From contig SHMQ01000024.1 in the NCBI GenBank assembly GCA_008534395.1, positions 1 to 32,502 on the forward strand: a DNA stretch of 32,502 bases, in the 5' to 3' direction. Shown here in pieces: positions 1 to 8,497 of the stretch. Source of the DNA: Candidatus Acidulodesulfobacterium acidiphilum. GTDB taxonomy: Bacteria > SZUA-79 > Acidulodesulfobacterales > Acidulodesulfobacteraceae. The translations under genes and the position numbers were made by a program. The notes below the pieces were generated by a model that saw only the letters and a list, made by a program, of their open reading frames with translations, did no database searches and was not told the origin of the DNA. How positions within the stretch are numbered: the first letter of the stretch is position 1; every line of letters begins with the position of its first letter.

Positions 1-1
1 T

Positions 2-733
2 GAGGCGGCTGAGAAAAACAAGTTAAAGGGGCAGGAATTGAACAGGGCAAAGGGGTCAGAATTTAATTCTGACCCCTTTGCCTTTAATCTTATCGACCTT
101 TTCGACGAAGTTATAAGTAGGAACATAAAAAACTCCGAACTCCGCATGCCGTATCTGGAAATCGAAGAAAGGACAAAGGTTTACATCGACAAGATGAAGG
201 CCGAAGGCGACACGGTCGGGGGACTTATAACCGCACAGATAAAAGGCGTGCCGGTGGGTCTCGGCAGCTTTACCCAGTGGGACGAGAAATTGGACGCCCA
301 CATAGCGATGTCCGTAATGAGTATTCAGGCAATTAAAAGCGTAGAAATCGGCGCCGGAGTAAAATCAGCCTATCTTAAAGGTTCGGAATGTCATGATTCG
401 ATTTATTGCAGCGGCAGTGGCGGCTTTTATAGAAAAACCGACAATGCCGGCGGCATCGAAGGGGGAATGTCCAACGGAGAAATAATAAGCGTAACATGCG
501 CGATGAAACCGATACCCACTTTAATGAAGCCCTATCTCGACACCGTAGATTTAAATACTTGCAAAGCAAAAAAAGCATTTCTTGAAAGGTCCGACGTATG
601 CGCCGTTCCTGCCGCGTCGATCGTCGTCGAATCCACCCTCGCTTTTTCTATATGCTATTTTTTTCTTAAAAAATTCGGCGGCGACTGTTTTGCCGAGATT
701 AAAAGAAACTATGACGGGTATTGCAAAAAATGA
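2..733 (+). CDS. aroC: Chorismate synthase, 3' part (5' end beyond window)
   Basis: Last enzyme of the shikimate pathway: converts EPSP to chorismate with reduced FMN in the cytoplasm. The frame is open from base 2, so this is the C-terminal two thirds or less of a gene that begins outside the window; a TTG at 38 is only an internal codon. Family landmarks are the GDTVGG segment, GVPVGLGS, the KLDAHIA..SIQAIKSVEIGAG stretch, the signature TDNAGGIEGGMSNGE, MKPIPTL, and near the end RSDVCAVPA and KFGGDCF. The region before SELRMP, which is variable in the family, contains an in-frame palindromic repeat (46-82) encoding roughly AKGSEFNSDPFAF. The stop overlaps the aroK start as ATGA, so the two are translationally coupled. 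Identity is seen directly from motifs; effect of the insertion on activity is unknown. Confidence 0.95.
   Translation, partial: EAAEKNKLKGQELNRAKGSEFNSDPFAFNLIDLFDEVISRNIKNSELRMPYLEIEERTKVYIDKMKAEGDTVGGLITAQIKGVPVGLGSFTQWDEKLDAHIAMSVMSIQAIKSVEIGAGVKSAYLKGSECHDSIYCSGSGGFYRKTDNAGGIEGGMSNGEIISVTCAMKPIPTLMKPYLDTVDLNTCKAKKAFLERSDVCAVPAASIVVESTLAFSICYFFLKKFGGDCFAEIKRNYDGYCKK
46..82. repeat. 37-bp palindrome inserted in frame in aroC
   Basis: Perfect inverted repeat: 18-nt arms 46-63 and 65-82 around a single T at 64. The arm reads GGCAAAGGGGTCAGAATT. It lies in the aroC reading frame without a stop and extends a variable loop. The sequence AAAGGGGTCAGAATT resembles the core of the dispersed repeats in the right half of the window, here joined head to head. 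A similar AAAGGGGCAGGAATTGAAC stretch lies just before it (25-43). Confidence 0.85.
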
Positions 734-1311
734 AAATAAGAACTAATATCGTGTTAATAGGTTTTATGGGAGCGGGAAAAACCGAAGTCGGTAAGATTCT
801 AGCAAAAAATAAAGGGTTTAATTTCATAGATTTGGACTGTTTAATAGAAGCGCAAGAAGGTATGAATATAACGGAAATATTTAAACAAAAAGGCGAAAGT
901 TATTTTAGAAACCTCGAAACCGAAATTTTAAAAAAAATAGATAAATATAAATCCGATATATATAAAATAATTGGAAAGTATAAAACAATAAACAACAAAG
1001 AAATTAAAAATGAAGTTAAAAACTGGGTAATATCAACCGGCGGCGGAATGCCTGCCTTTAACGGAAATCTTATACTTATCAAAAATATCGGAACGACGCT
1101 CTATCTGAAAGCCGATGCAAAGACTATTTACGAAAGGATAAAATCCGAAACGCACAGGCCGGTTTTAGGCGAAAAAGGTTTTACCGAAAGGTCTGTTTCC
1201 GATAAACTTAAAGAAAGAGAGAAATTTTACGGGCAGGCCGATATAACAATATATACCGAAGGGTTGACTGCACCGGCAGTAGCGGAAGAAATAGGTATTT
1301 TTATTAATTGA
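730..1311 (+). CDS. aroK: Shikimate kinase
   Basis: Phosphorylates shikimate at the 3-hydroxyl using ATP, in the same pathway as the preceding aroC. The start chosen is ATG at 730, which overlaps the aroC stop (ATGA); a TTG at 721 is three codons upstream but less likely. Visible motifs: Walker A GFMGAGKT near residues 12-19, the DLD shikimate-binding motif near 35, the STGGGMP motif near 103, and the lid segment THRPVLG followed by LKEREKFYGQAD. Length (193 aa) is a little above the usual 165-175 because of a lysine/isoleucine-rich insertion of about 20 residues between the first helices and the GGG motif. aroC-aroK is a sensible two-gene unit; a flagellar operon follows but has its own promoter. 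Confident call. Confidence 0.95.
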   Translation: MKIRTNIVLIGFMGAGKTEVGKILAKNKGFNFIDLDCLIEAQEGMNITEIFKQKGESYFRNLETEILKKIDKYKSDIYKIIGKYKTINNKEIKNEVKNWVISTGGGMPAFNGNLILIKNIGTTLYLKADAKTIYERIKSETHRPVLGEKGFTERSVSDKLKEREKFYGQADITIYTEGLTAPAVAEEIGIFIN

Positions 1312-1345
1312 TGAACCACTCCTGCAGAAGAAGTAAAATAAAAAT

Positions 1346-1373
1346 TAAAGTTTTTAAATAGTCGTGACGATTA
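1346..1373 (+). promoter_or_regulatory. Sigma-28 (FliA)-type promoter for the flagellin gene
   Basis: TAAAGTTT at 1346-1353 matches the FliA -35 consensus in all eight positions. GACGATTA at 1366-1373 matches GCCGATAA in six of eight, with a 12-nt spacer (usual 11). Transcription from here would give a leader of roughly 215 nt before the fliC ATG. The leader holds a strong but apparently unused Shine-Dalgarno-like AAGGAGGTGA (1434-1443) and, just before the gene, a real one (GGAGG, 1586-1590). Consensus matching is by eye; no transcription data. Confidence 0.65.
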
Positions 1374-1598
1374 ATTTACAAAGGGATAGGTTAAGCATCT
1401 AAAAGTTTAGAAGATACAAGATAAACAATTTTTAAGGAGGTGAATATTTAAGGTTTTTAATTATTTAGTCGATGTTTTTCTAAAAGCGAGGGTTATTAAT
1501 CTATTCAATAAAATATGTTTTAAAAAATAAAGCAAAAGCAACTTAATTTAACAATTTCGGCATGGATGCCGGAATAATTTATCACGGAGGATAAAAAA

Positions 1599-2492
1599 AT
1601 GTATAACGGTCTATTTATCAATTCAAACCAATCAGCCATCATTGCAACGGACAATCTTCAAAACACCAACAATTCTTTAGGACAGGCGTTAAACGAACTT
1701 TCCAGCGGCTTGCAGATAACCGGCGCTTGGGTCAATCCGGCAGGCTACGAAATAGCTCAGAGCTTAAACGCAACTACTTTAGGCATCAATCAGGCAACGT
1801 CAAACGCCAACAACGGAAACTCCTTAATTAACATCGCTTCCGGCGCTCTTTCTACCATACAGGGAATGCTTGGCACGATGCAGACGCTTGCGACCAACGC
1901 CGCAAACGGAACGAACAGTAGCGCAAACTTACAGGCGCTAAACAGCGAGTTTCAACAGCTTCAATCGGAAATTACGCAGATTGCGGGTTCTACGTCGTTT
2001 AATGGACTGCATCTTTTGAACGGTGGCGGAACCCTAACCACATTGGGTTCTACTTCTATTTCTGCATTTTCTTTCCAAATAGGTCCAAATGCCGGTACAA
2101 CTAACAACCAGATTTCAGTTTCGATACAGGGTGTTGCATCTAATCTATTAGGGTTAAATAATGGAACAAGTGTTCAATCTTCTCTGTCGCAGGTAAATTT
2201 GACCAGTTCTACTAACGCATTAACGGCTCTTTCTGCGGTTCAAGCGGCGGTTAATCAGGTAGCCGGCATAAGCGGTCAGCTCGGTTCTTACCAGAACAGG
2301 GTTACTCAGATACTTGGAAACCTTCAGACTGAAGGAACGAACACTCAGGCTGCATATAACAACATTATGGACGTAAATTTTGCTCAGGAAATGTCCCAGT
2401 TTACGTTGCTTTCTACTCTGGCTCAGTCCGGCGAAGCTATGCTTTCTCAGGCTTCAATGGTTCCGCAGGGACTTTTGACCCTGTTGAAATAA
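1599..2492 (+). CDS. fliC: Flagellin
   Basis: Structural subunit of the flagellar filament, secreted by the flagellar type III system. The N-terminal D0/D1 region has INSNQSAIIATDNL, LNELSSGLQI and the long coiled segment to about residue 140. The C-terminal D1/D0 region has IMDVNFAQEMSQFTLL, LAQSGEAMLSQA and the terminal LLTLLK. At 297 aa the variable central part is short, so D2/D3 are minimal, and it is rich in Ser, Thr and Asn, which are typical O-glycosylation sites. Odd point: the usual DDAAGLAIS after LSSGL.I is replaced by AWVNPAGYEIAQ, so this is a divergent flagellin. A good ribosome site (GGAGG at 1586) and a sigma-28 promoter precede it. flaG, fliD and fliS follow in the same direction, then glycosyltransferases, a common setting for glycosylated flagellins. 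Confidence 0.95.
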   Translation: MYNGLFINSNQSAIIATDNLQNTNNSLGQALNELSSGLQITGAWVNPAGYEIAQSLNATTLGINQATSNANNGNSLINIASGALSTIQGMLGTMQTLATNAANGTNSSANLQALNSEFQQLQSEITQIAGSTSFNGLHLLNGGGTLTTLGSTSISAFSFQIGPNAGTTNNQISVSIQGVASNLLGLNNGTSVQSSLSQVNLTSSTNALTALSAVQAAVNQVAGISGQLGSYQNRVTQILGNLQTEGTNTQAAYNNIMDVNFAQEMSQFTLLSTLAQSGEAMLSQASMVPQGLLTLLK

Positions 2493-2515
2493 AATTATAT
2501 AAACTAATGGGGACA

Positions 2516-2554
2516 GGCTTAATGGGACGGATTTGAAATCCGTCCCATTAAGCC
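2516..2554. terminator. 39-bp palindrome after flagellin, repeat-derived and possible terminator
   Basis: Perfect inverted repeat: 19-nt arms 2516-2534 and 2536-2554 about a single G. The arm reads GGCTTAATGGGACGGATTT. The hairpin sits 24 nt after the fliC stop and could attenuate read-through into flaG or protect the abundant flagellin mRNA 3' end, but it has no U-run after it. AATGGGACGGATTT matches the dispersed repeat family, so the hairpin is probably a repeat joined head to head. Confidence 0.6.
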
Positions 2555-2578
2555 CCCTAATAAAAGAAGTGATATATT

Positions 2579-2986
2579 ATGGACCAGTTATCGTTAAACG
2601 TAAATGCCGTAAATATTGCTAACGGCAATAATGCATCGGATGCGAATAATATAAATGGGTCTGCGGTAAATTCCAAAAATAATACAGCTAATAAAAATAA
2701 CGACAATGTCGCAAATAATACAAATATTTCCGCAAATAAAGCCAACCCGGCAAATAACAACGCCGGGAAAGAAAAAGAATTATCAAAACAGATAGAGTCG
2801 AATCTTAACCCGTCTCCTATGCTGTCTCAGGCAATGCTTTTTAAATGGGATGCAAGCGCCGGCGGCGCCGTCATTAACGTAGTAGATTTTAAAACCGGAA
2901 AAGTTCTGGCGCAGATTCCGCCTAATTCGGTTTTAAAAATGATGGCAAATTATCAAAAAGGTTCGATTTATAATAGTAAACTGTAA
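2579..2986 (+). CDS. flaG: FlaG-family flagellar protein
   Basis: FlaG proteins are small accessory proteins encoded between flagellin and fliD in many polar flagellates and influence filament length; the mechanism is not well established. The conserved part is the C-terminal third: LFKWDASAGGAVINVVDF, TGKVLAQIPP, then a short helix (about residues 85-130), matching the FlaG pattern of V.D..TgeviRQIPp. The N-terminal 65 residues are low complexity, almost entirely Asn, Ala, Lys and Ser, probably disordered. The ribosome site is weak (AAAAGAAGTG before ATG 2579). Position between fliC and fliD supports the call. Confidence 0.85.
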   Translation: MDQLSLNVNAVNIANGNNASDANNINGSAVNSKNNTANKNNDNVANNTNISANKANPANNNAGKEKELSKQIESNLNPSPMLSQAMLFKWDASAGGAVINVVDFKTGKVLAQIPPNSVLKMMANYQKGSIYNSKL

Positions 2987-3048
2987 CATTAATTTTGTTA
3001 ATTAATTTTGTAAAATATATGTAAACCAATTATCAGAGGTAATATAAA

Positions 3049-4509
3049 ATGTCGATAACTTCAACAGGCAGTAGTCTGACGCCGAGCTCATATCCTAATC
3101 AGGGTCTTATAGTTATGGGAACCGGTCCTGAGTCGGGTATAAATTATTCCGCAATTCTAAAAGCGCTTGACCAAGCGTTGTCTGCCCCTATTACATTGAT
3201 GCATGCCCAGGAAACGCCGCTTAATAATCAGCTTTCGGCTTGGCAGTCTATAGGTTCCGATATTTCCGCTTTAAGTTCGTCGGCTTCGGCTCTCGGTCAG
3301 CCGTCTTTGTTTCAATCTTTTACTGCAACTTCAAGCGATACTTCAGTTGCAACTGCTCAGGCTTCATCTTCGGCAATTCCCGGAACATACAATGTAACCG
3401 TTTCAAGCCTCGCAACTACGGGAGTAATTGCTTCGCAAGGTGTGGCGGCTACTTCTACGGCTGTAGCAAGCTCAGGTTCCACTGGGACGTTTAATATAAC
3501 TGTTAACGGAAATACGACAGACGTTGCATTAAACTCTACCACAGGTTATACTTTGGCAGATTTGGCGCAGACTATAAATAATTCCAACGCGGGCGTTACT
3601 GCTTCCATTATCAACAACGGCGCAACATCCGACCCTTATCAACTTGTTCTTACAAGTAATAATACCGGAACCAATTATGCGCCTTCCGTTACGGATAATC
3701 TTACCGGTGGAACGTCCCTTACTTTTACGACTACTCAATCTGCCGCAAATGCAAAATTAAGTTATGAAGGTATAAGCATAACAAGCCAATCTAATACGGT
3801 AAAAAACGTTATTCCAGGCGTTACTCTAAGTCTTGCTTCTACAGGTTCGACCACTATAACGGTGGGTTTAGATACGCAAACCATAGACAATGCCGTGAGC
3901 AGTTTTATTTCGGCATACAATAAAGTAATAGGCGACGTGTCCGCACAGAATACCGTAACTTCGAGCGGTTCCGGAAACACGAAATCGGAAACTTTAGGTC
4001 CTCTCGGCGGCAATGTTTCGCTGACTAATTTGGTGAATAATCTTTATAGCTTTATAGGTAGCGAAGCGCCCGGTCTTTCCGGAAATGCCGGTCTTGCTTC
4101 TACTTACGGAATTACGCAAAGTTCAAGCGGTTCGGGAAAACTTCAGCTTAACGCTTCCGCGTTAAATAATATGCTGACGTCGGACCCTCAACAGGTTCAG
4201 CAGTTTTTCAGCGCATTAGTAAACGGTTCGCCCACTGCTGGCGGTGCTTCTCAACCCGGCGGTATGACGAATTTTTTAAATACATATACCAATTCTGCAA
4301 ACGGCGTGGTGCAATTCAGCGAGGCGCAAATTAACACGCAGCTTACGAATATGAATAACCAGATTGCGCAGATGCAGGCTAATGTTCAGACTCAGATGGG
4401 CATGTACACCAAGGAGTTTTCTAATTTGGAGTCTTACATAGGGCAGATGCAAACTACAAATTCGGCTATGACCAGCAGCATAAAGCAGATGATTGCCCAA
4501 GGCGCTTAA
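3049..4509 (+). CDS. fliD: Flagellar hook-associated protein 2, filament cap
   Basis: Forms the cap at the filament tip that folds and inserts flagellin. The N-terminal FliD domain is visible at about residues 20-115 (GINYSAILKALDQAL, LNNQLSAWQSIGSDI, IPGTYNVTVSSLA). The C-terminal FliD domain covers about 235-485 (LSYEGISITSQSNTV, VIPGVTLSL, TIDNAVSSFISAYNKVI, DPQQVQQFF) and ends in a coiled coil rich in Gln, Met and Asn with the usual terminal ...QQIA-like helix (SSIKQMIAQ). The middle is Ser/Thr/Asn rich, like the flagellin here, and could also be glycosylated (inference). Length 486 aa is normal. An AGAGG ribosome site precedes ATG 3049. fliS follows after 43 nt. Confidence 0.93.
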   Translation: MSITSTGSSLTPSSYPNQGLIVMGTGPESGINYSAILKALDQALSAPITLMHAQETPLNNQLSAWQSIGSDISALSSSASALGQPSLFQSFTATSSDTSVATAQASSSAIPGTYNVTVSSLATTGVIASQGVAATSTAVASSGSTGTFNITVNGNTTDVALNSTTGYTLADLAQTINNSNAGVTASIINNGATSDPYQLVLTSNNTGTNYAPSVTDNLTGGTSLTFTTTQSAANAKLSYEGISITSQSNTVKNVIPGVTLSLASTGSTTITVGLDTQTIDNAVSSFISAYNKVIGDVSAQNTVTSSGSGNTKSETLGPLGGNVSLTNLVNNLYSFIGSEAPGLSGNAGLASTYGITQSSSGSGKLQLNASALNNMLTSDPQQVQQFFSALVNGSPTAGGASQPGGMTNFLNTYTNSANGVVQFSEAQINTQLTNMNNQIAQMQANVQTQMGMYTKEFSNLESYIGQMQTTNSAMTSSIKQMIAQGA

Positions 4510-4552
4510 CTATAAAGGTATATAAATAAACTTTAAGGAGGATAAATTTTAT

Positions 4553-5005
4553 ATGGATGCAATTTCAAAATACGAAAACATAAACGTCAATACAGTTGAC
4601 CAGGGAACGCTTATAATAATGGCTTATGAAGGCGCTATAAATTTTATAAAAGAAGCAAAAGAAAGACTTGCGCAAAACGATTATGCAGGCAAGTCGATAA
4701 ATATATCCAATGCCGTTTCCATTATTAATGAACTCAATGCACGTCTCAATATGGAAAAAGGCGGGGAAACGGCAAAAAATTTGAACAAACTTTATACTTT
4801 TTTGTCAATCCATCTGACGACGGCAAATCTTAAGAAAGATGCGCATAAACTTGACGAGTCGCTTAATATATTACAAAACCTTTTAAACGGTTGGAAGATT
4901 ATAATAGAAAAAGACAGGAAACAGAAACAAAATAGCGCGCTTTCAAACGTTAATGCAAGTATTTCTAATAAACCGGTTTCAGGCGGTATTGCAGTATCCG
5001 CTTAA
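4553..5005 (+). CDS. fliS: Flagellin export chaperone FliS
   Basis: Binds the C-terminal helices of unpolymerised flagellin in the cytoplasm and delivers it to the export gate. Typical FliS features: a short N-terminal YENINVNTVDQGTLI segment, MAYEGAINFI, the helix with SIINELNARLNMEKGGE, LNKLYTFLSIHLTTAN, and the last helix ending NGWKIIIEK. About 25 residues beyond the domain are Ser/Asn rich and unstructured. A good ribosome site (AAGGAGG at 4535-4541) precedes the ATG. It is the last canonical filament gene; the glycosyltransferase row begins 37 nt downstream, suggesting co-transcription with the filament genes (inference). Confidence 0.92.
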   Translation: MDAISKYENINVNTVDQGTLIIMAYEGAINFIKEAKERLAQNDYAGKSINISNAVSIINELNARLNMEKGGETAKNLNKLYTFLSIHLTTANLKKDAHKLDESLNILQNLLNGWKIIIEKDRKQKQNSALSNVNASISNKPVSGGIAVSA

Positions 5006-5042
5006 CGCGATATATCCTCTTGATGAATGAATAATATACTTA

Positions 5043-6656
5043 ATGAATATTTTTATATTCCAAACGAGACGAATAGGCGATTTTTTTCAATCGGTTCCGC
5101 TTATCGAGTCTTTAGCCTCTGCAGACGGAGACGAAGCAAAAAAAATTGATATACTGATAGACGAAAGTATATACGACATAAAAAATATTTTTAATACAGA
5201 AATAAATTTTATTACTTACGAAAGCATCTTGAATCCCCTCGGTATTTCCGTAAAATGCTTAAATAAATTTGATAAATTTTTATTAGATTTAACTTCTGAA
5301 TATGAACTTGCCGTAAACTTAAACTATGATTTTGCTAATTCCCTTTTTTTAAATTTTTTTAAAAATCAAAAGAAAGGTTTTATTGTTTTAAATAAATCAA
5401 AAAAAACCGCAGAATCAATTTCAAGAAGCGGTCCCGCAAACTATCTTTTTAATATCGTAAAAAACCGAAGCCTAAACAGGATAAATATTACCGATATATA
5501 TTCTCTTATAGGCAGCGAAAAGACGGCCGAAATAAAAACTTCGTATGGCATTATAAAATTAAAAAAGAAAATCGAAAGCAAAAAAAAACGATTAAGCGGC
5601 GAACCCGTTAGGATTTGCATTTCTATAGGAGCAACGCATCAGAAAAGAATCTGGCAATCCGAAAATTACGCAAAGCTGATAAGCCTGCTTTCTCTAAATT
5701 TAAACTGCGAAATAATAATTGTAGGAACTCCAGAAGAATCGTCCGCCGCCGAAGAAATAAAACAAAAACTGCCTGACGGCGTAAATATTATCGATTTGAC
5801 CGGAAAGACCAACCTAAACGAACTTATTTATCTTATAAAAGACTTCGATTTAATTATTGCGTCGGATACCGGAACTTTACATATAGCGCAGATTTTTAAC
5901 GTTCCGTCTGTTTCTTTATATACCGGCAACGCCAATTTTTACGAAACCGGTCCTCACGTAGAAAATTCTTACGTGATACACTCCGTTATACAATGTTATC
6001 CGTGTATGCAGCATGAACCATGCCGCTTTAATTACGCATGCAAAAACGATATAAACCCCGAAGACGTTTTTAACCTTGCCCTTATGCAGATAATCAAAAA
6101 TAAACTGCATTATTCTTTTAAAGAACAAGAAATTAAATTTTCCGACGTTAAAAAAAGAGTTATCGCAAACGTAAAAAAAGGGAATTTTTCGGTCGCCGTT
6201 TGTAAGCATTTAAGCTCTGTCCACTTTTATCCGTTATATAAAAGAAAAATATCTAAAAACGATTTTGCTTCTGAAATATTAAAATTCTGCTGGATTAACG
6301 TACTTTCAAAAAATAGCTTAAAAATTGATAAAAATAATGTTTTGAGATATACGAACAAATATTATAAAATAGACGAAAGTCTTCTAAATTCTTTAATAAA
6401 AGAAATTAATTTCATAAAAGGCGTTTTTGAAAATGCTTCTAAATCATTTAATAAAGAAGATAAAAATGATAAATACGCCGCTTTATATTTTGAAAAATTC
6501 AAAAACTCCGTGAAATCTCTCGGTTTAAACTATAGTTATTTTAAACTTGCATGCGATTATTTTATAGACGAATTAAACTTATCAGGTGCGCAGAAAAGTT
6601 TTAACGATATAATTTTGCTTTTAGATAATGCTATAGATATTTTAAAAATGTTTTAA
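5043..6656 (+). CDS. GT9-family glycosyltransferase with C-terminal extension
   Basis: Belongs to the heptosyltransferase-type GT9 family (GT-B fold), which moves heptose or a related sugar from a nucleotide donor. N-terminal Rossmann half: FQTRRIGDFFQSVPLIESL. Donor-binding half: ICISIGATHQKRIWQ, then DLTGKTNLNELIYLI, the family motif SDTGTLHIAQIFNVPSVSLYTGN, and a four-cysteine stretch CYPCMQHEPCRFNYAC common in this family. The last 180 or so residues are an extra Lys/Asn-rich helical region without a recognised domain, so the protein is much longer than the usual 350 aa. No clear Shine-Dalgarno before ATG 5043. The place right after fliS, rather than in an LPS core cluster, argues for flagellin glycosylation (inference). 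A second GT9 follows at 8498. Confidence 0.85.
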   Translation: MNIFIFQTRRIGDFFQSVPLIESLASADGDEAKKIDILIDESIYDIKNIFNTEINFITYESILNPLGISVKCLNKFDKFLLDLTSEYELAVNLNYDFANSLFLNFFKNQKKGFIVLNKSKKTAESISRSGPANYLFNIVKNRSLNRINITDIYSLIGSEKTAEIKTSYGIIKLKKKIESKKKRLSGEPVRICISIGATHQKRIWQSENYAKLISLLSLNLNCEIIIVGTPEESSAAEEIKQKLPDGVNIIDLTGKTNLNELIYLIKDFDLIIASDTGTLHIAQIFNVPSVSLYTGNANFYETGPHVENSYVIHSVIQCYPCMQHEPCRFNYACKNDINPEDVFNLALMQIIKNKLHYSFKEQEIKFSDVKKRVIANVKKGNFSVAVCKHLSSVHFYPLYKRKISKNDFASEILKFCWINVLSKNSLKIDKNNVLRYTNKYYKIDESLLNSLIKEINFIKGVFENASKSFNKEDKNDKYAALYFEKFKNSVKSLGLNYSYFKLACDYFIDELNLSGAQKSFNDIILLLDNAIDILKMF

Positions 6657-6670
6657 GAAAATATAAATAT

Positions 6671-8491
6671 ATGAATAATTCAAATATGAGCCGTAACGAT
6701 TTAAATTTCGAGATAGTTCAAACCAAAACTATATCCGCTCCGTCTTTTAAGATTAACGGAATAACCGTTCATTCCGTTTACGACCCAGTTTCCGAAGCGC
6801 AGAAATGGGCGGCTCAGGTTATGGATAGGATTAATTTGGAAGGAATACCTGATAAAATTATAATTTTTGGTATGGGAGCGGGTTATCATATAAAAACTTT
6901 AATTGATTTTTTAAAAAAAGATGAAAAAGAAATAAGAATAGAAGTCGTCGAACCTGCTCAAGAATCTATTGAATTTATAAAAAGCAATTTCGATATTTTA
7001 GAATTAATTTCTAAAATAAACGTTACAGTTTTAGACCGCATAAGCGAAAACCTTTATCTAGACGCTTCCGCCGTTTCCCAAAAACTTGAACTCGACAAAA
7101 GCAACATATTATTCTGTGAACTGCCTCCGTATAAAAAAATATTTTCCGAAGAATATGCGCTTATACATAAACTTCACGGAATTAACCAGTTCTTTACACC
7201 GTCTTCTTTCAGGGTTTTAGTAGTTCAGCCGATGTACGGCGGTTCTTCCACAATAGGAAACTATTTATATTCGGCTCTTTTAAGCCTCGGCTACGATGCA
7301 AAAATACTTGATTTTTCAAAATTTTACGATGCATATAAATATATGGGCGAATTTACCACCAACGAAGACCATGTAAATTCATTAAAGCAGAGCCTTTTTA
7401 ACCTCATGTCCGAAGCTCTTCTTTCTTCGGTTTTTAACGAACCGCCGGACTTGGTTATTTTTATGGCGCAGTCGCCATCCAGCGAAAGAACTTTGCTTAA
7501 ACTAAGAAGCATGGGAATTAAAACTGCATACTGGTTCGTAGAAGATTTTAGGACGCTTACATACTGGAATACTATAGCAAAGAACGTCGATTATTTCTTT
7601 ACTATACAAAAAGACGATTTTTTTGCGGAACTTAAAAATATCGGCGCAGACAACTATCATTATCTTCCATTAGCATGTCTTCCAAATTTTCATAAAAAAA
7701 TTAACGAAATAAATGAAGATGACAGGATAAAATACGGTTCCGACATAAGTTTTGCCGGAGCGGGTTATTATAACAGGAAAAACGTCTTTGCCCAGCTTGT
7801 CGATTTTAATTTCAAAATATGGGGAAGCGACTGGCATGTCGGATTGCCATTAAGCCTGTTCATTCAGGAAGGCGGCAAGAGATTTACGGAAGAAGAAGCA
7901 GTAAGAATATATAACTATTCAAAAATAAACATAAATCTTCATTCTTCCATGTGGCATTGGGACATAAATCCAAACGGCGATTTTTTAAATCCGAGAGTTT
8001 ACGAAATTTTAGCCTGCGGAGGTTTTCAGCTTGTGGACAGGCGCAAGTATATGTATGGAGTTTTTGAAGACGGAAAAGATTTGGTTGTTTTTGATACGGT
8101 GGACGACTTAAGAAAAAAAATAAAGTACTATCTTGCCAACGAAGAGGAAAGATTGTCTATAGCCGCTCACGGCAGGGAAACGGTAGTTAAAAATCACACT
8201 TACGAACGTCGCGTCCGCGAGATGATGAGTATAATACTTTTAGATTCATACGAACAGATAAAATCTAAACTTGAAACCAGAAAGCAAAATATTTCCGAGC
8301 TTTTAAGAGAAACTGAAGGAAATAAAGAGCTTCACGACCTTATTATGCAGTTTTCTGACAAGAAATCGCTTTCCATAAGAGATATGGCAGAGAGCATAAA
8401 AAGCGGTAAGGGCAGGTTGTCGAAATCGGAAGCTATGATTTTAATGTTATGGGCGATAAAAACAAAATTAGTAAAACTCGAAGGGCTGTAA
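6671..8491 (+). CDS. CgeB-type glycosyltransferase with Maf-like N-terminal domain
   Basis: Two parts are visible. Residues about 1-170 have a Rossmann-like segment (PDKIIIFGMGAGYHIKTLI and RIEVVEPAQESIEFI), resembling the N-terminal domain of Maf/FlaG-associated motility accessory factors that modify flagellins. Residues about 175-540 resemble the CgeB / DUF3880 plus Glyco_trans_1_2 transferases: FRVLVVQPMYGGSSTIGNYL, PDLVIFMAQSP, YWFVEDFRT, SDISFAGAGYYNRK, NININLHSS-like and the family hallmark NPRVYEILACGGFQLVD. The rest is a helical tail. Predicted role: transfer of a sugar onto a protein or glycan in the cytoplasm. It is packed between two GT9 genes (14 nt and 6 nt gaps) on one transcript. 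Transferase family is fairly sure; the Maf relation and the flagellin target are inference. Confidence 0.8.
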   Translation: MNNSNMSRNDLNFEIVQTKTISAPSFKINGITVHSVYDPVSEAQKWAAQVMDRINLEGIPDKIIIFGMGAGYHIKTLIDFLKKDEKEIRIEVVEPAQESIEFIKSNFDILELISKINVTVLDRISENLYLDASAVSQKLELDKSNILFCELPPYKKIFSEEYALIHKLHGINQFFTPSSFRVLVVQPMYGGSSTIGNYLYSALLSLGYDAKILDFSKFYDAYKYMGEFTTNEDHVNSLKQSLFNLMSEALLSSVFNEPPDLVIFMAQSPSSERTLLKLRSMGIKTAYWFVEDFRTLTYWNTIAKNVDYFFTIQKDDFFAELKNIGADNYHYLPLACLPNFHKKINEINEDDRIKYGSDISFAGAGYYNRKNVFAQLVDFNFKIWGSDWHVGLPLSLFIQEGGKRFTEEEAVRIYNYSKININLHSSMWHWDINPNGDFLNPRVYEILACGGFQLVDRRKYMYGVFEDGKDLVVFDTVDDLRKKIKYYLANEEERLSIAAHGRETVVKNHTYERRVREMMSIILLDSYEQIKSKLETRKQNISELLRETEGNKELHDLIMQFSDKKSLSIRDMAESIKSGKGRLSKSEAMILMLWAIKTKLVKLEGL

Positions 8492-8497
8492 TAAGCG

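Noticed and set aside
1391-1425. Second FliA promoter (AAAAGTTT ... GATAA) in the flagellin leader
   Set aside because: The two boxes are only about 11 nt apart to the GATAA and the first half of the -10 does not match; the upstream site at 1346 is far better.
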